Shown here piece after piece: positions 62,548 through 64,000 of a stretch of DNA of 64,000 nucleotides. The stretch is taken from the NCBI GenBank assembly GCA_030848705.1, contig CM061240.1, positions 129,010,998 through 129,074,997 of the forward strand, read 5' to 3'. The DNA comes from Heracleum sosnowskyi (lineage: Eukaryota; Streptophyta; Magnoliopsida; Apiales; Apiaceae). Every line of letters starts with the position of its first letter. Within the stretch, counting starts at the first letter, position 1. The notes beneath the pieces are model-generated. The model was not told the DNA's origin and did not search any database. It worked only from the letters and a program-made list of their open reading frames with translations. Made by a program: the position numbers and the translations under genes.

Positions 62548-63717
62548 GCAAGAAGCATGTGTTGTGTCTGACAAGGAGAACAACAATGTGGTATTGACAG
62601 GATACATAAAAGGGAATGTATACATAGTTGACTTCAACTCAACCAATACAGATTCAATTACTTGTCTTTTCAGCAAAGCAAGCAAGGATGACAGTTGGCT
62701 ATGGCACAAGAAGCTATCATACTTGAATTTTAGAGTTATGAATGATTTGGTAGTAAAAGATCTTGGTAGAGGTATTCCACAATTGGAGTTTTCCGAGGAT
62801 GGCCTATGTGATGCTTGTTAGAAAGGAAAACAAAAGAAGGCATCTTTCAGAAGCAATATTGAATCATCTATTGTTCAACCACTTCAATTACTTCACATGG
62901 GCTTGTTTGGACCAGTCAATTTTGCCAATTTCCAAGAAAAAAAATATTGTCTTGTGATTGTGGATTCTAGATTTTCATGGACCTACTTTTTGCACTCCAA
63001 GGATGAGGCAAGTGAAATCATAATCAATCACATCAAGGTTGTAAACAATCATCCTGATCAAAAAGTTAGAAGAATAGAGAGTGACAATGACACTGAGTTC
63101 AAGAATTCTACCCTATGAAGGTTTTGTGAAGAAAATGGGATTGCTCATGAATTTTCTGCAGCAAGGACACCTCGGCAAAATGGTGTGGTGGAAAGGAAAA
63201 ACAGAACCATAATTGAAGCAGCAAGAACAATATTGGAAGAATCAAAGCTGCCAACTTATTTTTGGGCTGAAGCAGTTAACACTGCATGTTTCACTCAGAA
63301 CATTTCTTTGGTTAATCAATCCAAATGAATGACACCTTACCAACTACTCGGAAAAAGAAAAACAACCCTGGAATTTCTTCATGTTTTTGGATGTAAATGT
63401 TTTGTTCTAATGAACCAAGGTGAAAACCTAGGCAAGTTTGAAGCAAAGGCAGATGAAACTATCTTTGTTGGTTATGCAGCAGGGAAATCATACATAGTTT
63501 ATAATCTCAGGATCAACATTGTTATGGAATCTATACATGTTTTTTTTATGATCACAATATTCTAGGACTGTGTGATGAAGGTTTCCATGATACTCTGAGA
63601 TTTGAGAATGAGGTAGAAAATTTGTCTAACTGTGAAAATGATGAAGAAGACCATGATCATGATGAAGAAACATCACCCATAGTGGATGTTCCAACAATGG
63701 ATGAAACTATCAATGAC

Positions 63718-63885
63718 ACTGGTGCATCCGTGGACAGACAAACTGGTGCATCCGTGGACAGACAAACTGGTGCATATGTGGATAGACAAAATGGTGCATC
63801 CGTAGACAGTCAAATTGGTGCATCCGTGGACAGACAAACTGGTACATCCATGGACAATCAACCAGAAGCATCCGTTGCAAGTCAA
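63718..63885 (+). repeat. In-frame 24-bp tandem repeat in E3 pol hinge, seven units
   Basis: Units of ACTGGTGCATCCGTGGACAG plus ACAA, seven with increasing divergence to the right, encode the octapeptide TGASVDRQ. The repeat lies between integrase and the expected RT, the most variable part of copia pol. Confidence 0.92.
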
Positions 63886-64000
63886 ATTGGAACATCAGCT
63901 AACGGTTCAAGATCAACAAACTCAGAGGGAGTTTCTCAAAGGCATCTTATCAGTCAAAATGATCATGAAACAACTTCATCTAGAACAAATCTACCACCTC

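Larger units (their letters stand above)
61546..64000 (+). pseudogene. E3: Sirevirus-like copia gag end and pol, degenerate, cut by right edge
   Basis: Plus-strand reading: end of gag (TWVPKST, then TGA near 61669), TTTGGTTTTGATGTGTGCAG, then pol: protease WYLDSGCSKHMT, a MITE insertion at 61958-62547, pre-integrase WLWHKKLSYLNF, integrase core (LFGPVNFANF, IESDNDTEFKN, PRQNGVVERKNRT) and the start of the hinge with a tandem repeat. In-frame stops occur near 61744, 62818, 63116 and 63326, with a frameshift near 62970. Pol is again in a frame different from gag. RT and RNase H would lie beyond the window. Confidence 0.85.

Noticed and set aside
63718..63885. Short direct repeats as a CRISPR-like array
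   Set aside because: The repeat is a head-to-tail coding minisatellite without unique spacers, inside a plant retrotransposon.

Overview
The window is nuclear DNA of a flowering plant. Genes have many GT-AG introns, intergenic DNA is AT-rich, and plant-type Ty3/gypsy Tat, Ty1/copia (Sirevirus-like and others), hAT MITE and CACTA-like elements are nested in one another. A eudicot is likely. An asterid such as an umbellifer is only a guess, because nothing here fixes the family. There are two host genes with intact reading frames; most other DNA is transposon-derived.

Layout. 1-5750: degenerate Tat-lineage gypsy element (minus strand), running off the left edge. 6714-21602: five-exon gene (plus) for a 240-residue papain-fold protease without signal peptide or propeptide. 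Its intron 1 holds a hAT MITE, and its intron 4 holds a complete 12.7-kb Sirevirus-like copia element (E1, 8582-21304, minus) with identical 547-bp LTRs, intact gag and pol, a third ORF of 1133 codons and a small divergent antisense ORF. 22666-27735: broken relatives of the protease gene in both orientations, one split by a CACTA-like element with a 310-bp tandem repeat. 29750-38960: a complete 28-exon gene (minus) for the O-GlcNAc transferase SECRET AGENT (982 residues). 38961-43897: AT-rich DNA without a recognised gene.

43898-61545: a retrotransposon wreck. A second Sirevirus-like element (E2, minus) lies in an LTR of another copia element (B). E2 has lost its 5' end and joins directly to the gag of B; the complete LTR of B is shared by two internal regions. 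Two near-identical hAT MITEs sit in the gag remnants. 61546-64000: a third, dead Sirevirus-like element (E3, plus) carrying another hAT MITE and an in-frame 24-bp tandem repeat.

The most unusual signal is in the Sirevirus-like elements. E1 is peppered from LTR to LTR, coding and non-coding, with CAGAGTTT/AAACTCTG (about 32 exact copies by hand; about 0.4 expected). E2 is peppered in the same way with a different word, TGACAG/CTGTCA (about 46; about 6 expected). Both carry a homologous extra ORF after pol that has its own TATA-like promoter and no membrane segment. In all three elements pol opens at a TGCAG|G splice-acceptor-like site just after the gag stop, with three different gag-pol frame relations. 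This suggests a regulatory or anti-silencing protein paired with an element-specific, element-wide binding word, and pol expression by splicing. Both are inferences set out for testing.
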